From: Pseudomonadota bacterium | GTDB taxonomy: Bacteria > Pseudomonadota > Gammaproteobacteria > Burkholderiales > Burkholderiaceae_C | NCBI GenBank assembly: GCA_023435325.1 | Contig: JAEYRT010000099.1 | Span: 1-10,197 of the forward strand | Length of the DNA stretch: 10,197 nt | Direction: 5' to 3' | In this document: positions 7,462 to 10,197 of the stretch, piece after piece | Layout of the letters: every line of letters starts with the position of its first letter | Position numbering within the stretch: the stretch's first letter is position 1 | Translations under genes and position numbers: made by a program | The notes under the pieces: model-generated | What the model saw: the letters and a program-made list of their open reading frames with translations, nothing else | The model's database searches: none | What the model was told of the DNA's origin: nothing

Positions 7462-7555
7462 TAAAAAAAGAGCTGCTAACGCTTGACTATCAAGGTTTTC
7501 CAATAGTTTTATATTGGAAAACCAATAGATACCAGCGTGGAGCGCTCTTATTTAC
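7462..7555. repeat. Imperfect ~94-bp palindromic element with perfect 12-bp core
   Basis: The core arms ggttttccaata (7494-7505) and tattggaaaacc (7512-7523) are exact complements around a 6-base loop. The symmetry continues outward without a gap in register. The left arm GAGC (7470-7473) and CGCT (7480-7483) match the complement of the right arm at 7544-7547 and 7534-7537, and the A-run at 7463-7469 faces the T-rich 7548-7554. By hand count, 23 of the 36 arm positions pair. The element fills the gap between the convergent azoR and pyrE-like genes. It resembles small dispersed palindromic repeats of Comamonadaceae, especially in the segment gagctgctaacgcttg. It could also act as a terminator or RNA-stabilising hairpin for the minus-strand operon, but no clear T-run follows the core. 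Confidence 0.6.
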
Positions 7556-7576
7556 ATGAGCGTCTGTAGCAACCGC

Positions 7577-8230
7577 TTATTGCCCAATGCCGCCATGGGC
7601 CAATGACCATTTGGCCGGATCCTGCAGGAACGCTTGCCAAACCGCCAGTTGTTCCACGGCAAAACCACCGCGCTGAAAGGCCATGGCCAGCACATCCTGC
7701 CAGTTGCACAACGCATGCACGCGCACGCCATGCTGGGCCAGTACCGTCTCCGAGCCAAAGCAGCCGTAGTCAAACACCACAAACAGGTCTTCCACACGGG
7801 CTCCCTGGGCACGCAGCGCGTCGATGAAGCTGAGCTTGTACTGACCGGCTGAAACCATGTCATCGACCAGCAGCACCTTGCCATTCGGCTCCACCACGCC
7901 CTCAATCTGGCGGCTGCCCACGGCGCGCTTGCGCACGTATTGCAAGGGCATGTCCAGCTTCTCGGCAAACGAGGCGGCAAAGGCAATGCCGCTGGATTCA
8001 CCGCCAGCCACCGCACTCAGGCCCTGGAGTGCGCCTGCATCCAGCAAGCGTTGCACGCCTTGCTTCATCAGTTCGCGGCGGATGGTGGGCATGGAGATCA
8101 ACCGCGTGGCATCCATGTACACGGGGCTGGCCCACCCCGAAGGCAGCACAAAAGGCGCGTCCGTGCGTACTTCCACACAACCCGCATCCAGCAGCATGGC
8201 CGCTGCCGTTTGGCGTAAAGATTCCGTCAT
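7577..8230 (-). CDS. Orotate phosphoribosyltransferase-like protein (PyrE paralogue?)
   Basis: This is a type I phosphoribosyltransferase, which joins a nucleobase (orotate in PyrE) to ribose-5-phosphate from PRPP. The 217-residue product has the PyrE-like substrate segment LPSGWASPVYMDATRLIS (29-46), GGESSGI (77-82) and a PRPP-binding motif VLLVDDMVSAGQY (119-131) with the two acidic residues D123-D124. Two features are odd. The flexible catalytic loop reads RKRAVGSRQIEG (100-111) and lacks the second Lys and the His/Gly pattern expected of PyrE (RK-x-x-K-x-H-G or RKxxKGxG). The PRPP motif also ends in Y where S, T or R is usual. The start is ATG 8230, and a GTG immediately upstream is also possible. 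The gene follows an amidohydrolase gene by 27 bases in one operon, which suggests nucleobase salvage linked to catabolism rather than de novo synthesis. It could still be the housekeeping pyrE. Confidence 0.82.
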   Translation of the reverse strand: MTESLRQTAAAMLLDAGCVEVRTDAPFVLPSGWASPVYMDATRLISMPTIRRELMKQGVQRLLDAGALQGLSAVAGGESSGIAFAASFAEKLDMPLQYVRKRAVGSRQIEGVVEPNGKVLLVDDMVSAGQYKLSFIDALRAQGARVEDLFVVFDYGCFGSETVLAQHGVRVHALCNWQDVLAMAFQRGGFAVEQLAVWQAFLQDPAKWSLAHGGIGQ

Positions 8231-8257
8231 CACTTGGTCTTTCGAAAATTGCGGGCC

Positions 8258-9517
8258 TTAGGCCGAAATGGCTTCGATGGTGTCGGCCATCACTTGCGTG
8301 CCCAGCATGAAGTCGCTCAGCTCCATGGCCTCGTGGGGGTTGTGCGATCCGTTCTGATTGCGCACAAACACCATGCCCGATGGCACACCGCCATTGGCAA
8401 ACAGCGCCGCATCATGGCCCGCACCGCTGGGAATACGTTCATGGGCGATGCCGCGCTGGCGGCAGGCGTTGGCCATCAGATCGCACAGTTTGGCATCGGT
8501 CACCGCTGGCTCGCTGGTCAGACGGCGATCCAGCACAAACTTCACGCCACGCTCACGCTCGATCGAGTGCATTTCGGCCTGCACGAGCTGGTAGAAGGCT
8601 TCCAGCGTGTCATTGCTCTTGCTGCGCGCTTCGAAGCTGAAATGCGCATAGCCTGGCACACGGGTGATGGAATGCTCGGCCGGGTTGGTCTGCACCACGC
8701 CGCAAGTCACCACCAAGTCGGTGCCACGCTCCAGCAAGGCGCGCCAGTGGTTGTCCAGGCGCACAATCAGATCCGACACGGCAAACACCGCATCCTTGCG
8801 CAGCCAGCGCGGCACCACGCCCGAGTGCTGGGCATCGCCAAAGCACTCAATCTTGTTGTGACGCACATTGCCACGAATGCCGCTGACCACCCCGACGGGA
8901 ATTTCACGCGCCACCATCACCGGGCCTTGTTCGATGTGCAGTTCCAGATAGGCCAGGATGTCGGCAGGGTTGAGCAGTTTTTCCTGGCGGGCAATGGCTT
9001 CCATATCCGCACCACAGGCCGCCAGGGCATCCCGCAGCGTGATCTGATCGCCACGGCGCTGCAGTGCCAGATCAGCGCCGGAGAGCTTGCCCCACAGGGC
9101 CCCCGAGCCCATATAGGCCTTGCCGAACCATGCGCTTTCCTCACCGCGAAAGCCGATCACCTTCAGCGGTGCAGGCAGGCTCACGCTTTCGCGTTTGGCC
9201 GCTATCAGCACCAGCAAGCCTGCCACCACCCCGGCCAGACCATCGTAGTTACCACCTTGCGGTACGGAATCCAGGTGTGACCCCGTCCAGATCGCAGGCC
9301 CTGTGCGCGTATCTGCAGGATCAAAGTAGACAAAGTTGCCCGCGCGGTCGGTCGTCACTTCCAGACCTTCGCCGCGCACAAACTGGTCGAGATAAGCGGC
9401 GCAGGCGTTCTCGCCCTCCCCGTAGCTGGCACGGGTCACACCCACACCATCGAATGTCAGCGCACGAATGTCAGCAAACAATTGCTGAGCCAGCGGCTGT
9501 AGAGCATGCAGTTCCAT
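8258..9517 (-). CDS. Zn-dependent amidohydrolase, M20 family (N-carbamoyl-amino-acid hydrolase / beta-ureidopropionase type)
   Basis: This is a cytoplasmic binuclear metal enzyme of the M20/ArgE group. Relatives cleave N-carbamoyl-amino acids, N-carbamoyl-beta-alanine (last step of reductive pyrimidine breakdown) or allantoate. In the 419-residue product the metal ligands are visible: H81 (TGSHLDSVP), D92 (GGNYDG), E126-E127 (RGEESAWFG), H194 (ELHIEQGP) and H392 (SHNPHE). Q198, H231 in the lid domain and R298 fit substrate contacts of L-carbamoylases. The usual N-x-I-P-G substrate loop reads instead HSITRVPG (282-289), so specificity is uncertain. The ATG at 9517 has AGG nine bases upstream. 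An in-frame GTG at 9571 would add 18 residues unlike the family N-terminus. The gene leads an operon with the PyrE-like gene, which hints at pyrimidine or hydantoin breakdown, though no dihydropyrimidinase is in the window. Confidence 0.9.
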   Translation of the reverse strand: MELHALQPLAQQLFADIRALTFDGVGVTRASYGEGENACAAYLDQFVRGEGLEVTTDRAGNFVYFDPADTRTGPAIWTGSHLDSVPQGGNYDGLAGVVAGLLVLIAAKRESVSLPAPLKVIGFRGEESAWFGKAYMGSGALWGKLSGADLALQRRGDQITLRDALAACGADMEAIARQEKLLNPADILAYLELHIEQGPVMVAREIPVGVVSGIRGNVRHNKIECFGDAQHSGVVPRWLRKDAVFAVSDLIVRLDNHWRALLERGTDLVVTCGVVQTNPAEHSITRVPGYAHFSFEARSKSNDTLEAFYQLVQAEMHSIERERGVKFVLDRRLTSEPAVTDAKLCDLMANACRQRGIAHERIPSGAGHDAALFANGGVPSGMVFVRNQNGSHNPHEAMELSDFMLGTQVMADTIEAISA

Positions 9518-9652
9518 ATCAACATACCTGCAGCAATTGTTTTGTGCAGGTTCACAGGTTGCTAAGGACACATCCTAAACGCAAGAAAGATACGTGTTTG
9601 CCGCAAAACCATCGCCATCTGAGCATGGGATGTATCGGCGTTGGAATGGTCC

Positions 9653-9670
9653 GCGCATGCTGGCATGCGC
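9653..9670. repeat. Short perfect inverted repeat between kinase and hydrolase genes
   Basis: gcgcatgc (9653-9660) and gcatgcgc (9663-9670) are exact complements around TG, in the 198-bp gap 9518-9715. Its place, 46 bases after the kinase stop, would suit a terminator on the minus strand, but no T-run follows. I found no convincing promoter or extra gene in this gap. Confidence 0.35.
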
Positions 9671-9715
9671 CACGGTGTGCCCCTGGCCAAAGCCTGCGGC
9701 ATGGACACCCGTTGG

Positions 9716-10197
9716 CTAGTGCGCTTCCTGTGCGCGCGCCAGATCAGCCACTCTGGCAATGGGCAAGCGCATGTCCACCACCAATCCTTGCTCTTCGGCA
9801 GCACCGAGGACAAGCTGGCCCTGGGCACTGCTGATAATGCGCTGCACGATGGTCAACCCCAAGCCTGTTCCTTGATTGAAAGGGCTTTTGCGCCAGAACC
9901 TTTGCATGGCCTGGGCGCACTCTGCTTCGCTCATGCCCGGCCCATAGTCACGAATGCGAATGTGCAGGCCCGGTTGCTTGGTGTCCAGTGCAAGACATGC
10001 TTCAACGGCTTTCCCCCCCGGGTTGTGACGCAGGGCATTGTCCAGCACATTGCTGACTGCGCACATCAGCAAGGGCAGCGGCAATGGCAGCACCCACTGG
10101 CCTTCCGCCCACGCCGACGGCTCCGAGGGCTGCACATGCACCTGCAAAGAGGCGCTGTGGCCTTTGGCCACTGCGTTTTTTTGGGATTGTTCACATG
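9716..10197 (-). CDS. Sensor histidine kinase, C-terminal ATPase part, cut by window
   Basis: This is the catalytic ATP-binding end of a two-component sensor kinase. The frame stays open past the GTG at 10171 to the right edge, so the sensor, membrane and phospho-acceptor His domains lie outside the window. About 159 residues are visible. The HATPase motifs appear in order: N-box NVLDNALRHNPGG, G1 box RDYGPGM, F-box-like QRFWRK, G2 box GTGLGLTIVQRI. A short tail ends ARVADLARAQEAH. The tight spacing from F-box to G2 fits the common EnvZ/QseC/PhoR-type kinases. The partner regulator is not in the window and would be expected upstream, beyond the right edge. The signal sensed cannot be inferred. 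Confidence 0.95.
   Translation of the reverse strand, partial: CEQSQKNAVAKGHSASLQVHVQPSEPSAWAEGQWVLPLPLPLLMCAVSNVLDNALRHNPGGKAVEACLALDTKQPGLHIRIRDYGPGMSEAECAQAMQRFWRKSPFNQGTGLGLTIVQRIISSAQGQLVLGAAEEQGLVVDMRLPIARVADLARAQEAH

Noticed and set aside
6646..7503. Minus-strand open frame (285 codons) opposite azoR
   Set aside because: It runs antisense through azoR and its terminator, has low-complexity His/Gly-rich content and no family resemblance, while azoR is complete with a strong ribosome site.
7329..7559. Possible small plus-strand gene of 76 codons after azoR
   Set aside because: Its start lies at the azoR terminator, it reads through the terminator stem and the long palindrome, and it has no ribosome site. 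The sequence is better explained as non-coding.
7544..7565. Short cgctc/gagcg stem near the pyrE-like gene end
   Set aside because: Only 5 bp with a 10-base loop and no T-run, so it is not convincing as the operon terminator.
9064..9834. Plus-strand open frame of 256 codons at the hydrolase/kinase junction
   Set aside because: It is antisense to the 5' part of the hydrolase and the 3' end of the kinase, with Arg/Pro-rich shadow composition and no domain. The part in the gap (MGCIGVGMVRACWHA) is not recognisable either.
10169..10171. GTG as start of the kinase fragment
   Set aside because: The frame stays open to the right edge, and a kinase ATPase domain without its phospho-acceptor domain would be incomplete, so the gene continues outside the window.

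Overview
The window reads as chromosomal DNA from a moderately GC-rich betaproteobacterium, most likely of the family Comamonadaceae (Comamonas or Delftia type). This rests on the codon use, the kinds of genes present, and an intergenic palindrome whose arm (around 7470-7485) resembles small dispersed repeats I associate with that family. The taxonomic call is an inference from memory, not from a search. No plasmid, phage, insertion sequence, CRISPR, tRNA or rRNA signature is visible.

Layout: (1) 2-1558 (+) is the 3' part of a methyl-accepting chemotaxis protein gene, cut by the left edge. It is followed by a perfect 34-bp palindrome, probably a two-way terminator. (2) 1698-5413 (-) is a ferric-iron ABC importer operon in the order fbpA (periplasmic binding protein), fbpB (fused double permease), fbpC (ATPase). 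Upstream of fbpA is a promoter overlapped by a Fur-box-like inverted repeat. A terminator-like hairpin lies in the first codons of fbpB and could hold permease and ATPase below the binding protein. (3) 5654-6574 (-) is a LysR regulator, divergent from an FMN-dependent NADH azoreductase/quinone reductase at 6700-7314 (+). A LysR-type operator candidate lies between them, and a strong intrinsic terminator follows the reductase. (4) 7315-7576 is non-coding and contains a roughly 94-bp imperfect palindrome with a perfect 12-bp core. (5) 7577-9517 (-) is a two-gene operon: an M20-family zinc amidohydrolase (carbamoyl-amino-acid hydrolase / beta-ureidopropionase type), then a diverged orotate phosphoribosyltransferase-like protein. 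(6) 9716-10197 (-) is the C-terminal ATPase end of a sensor histidine kinase, cut by the right edge.

The genes form several independent units: chemotaxis, iron uptake, a regulator/flavoreductase pair, a probable nucleobase or hydantoin unit, and two-component signalling. I see no clearly new system. The points most worth a second look are the hairpin inside fbpB, the altered catalytic loop of the PyrE-like protein beside a carbamoyl-amide hydrolase, and the palindromic element between azoR and pyrE.
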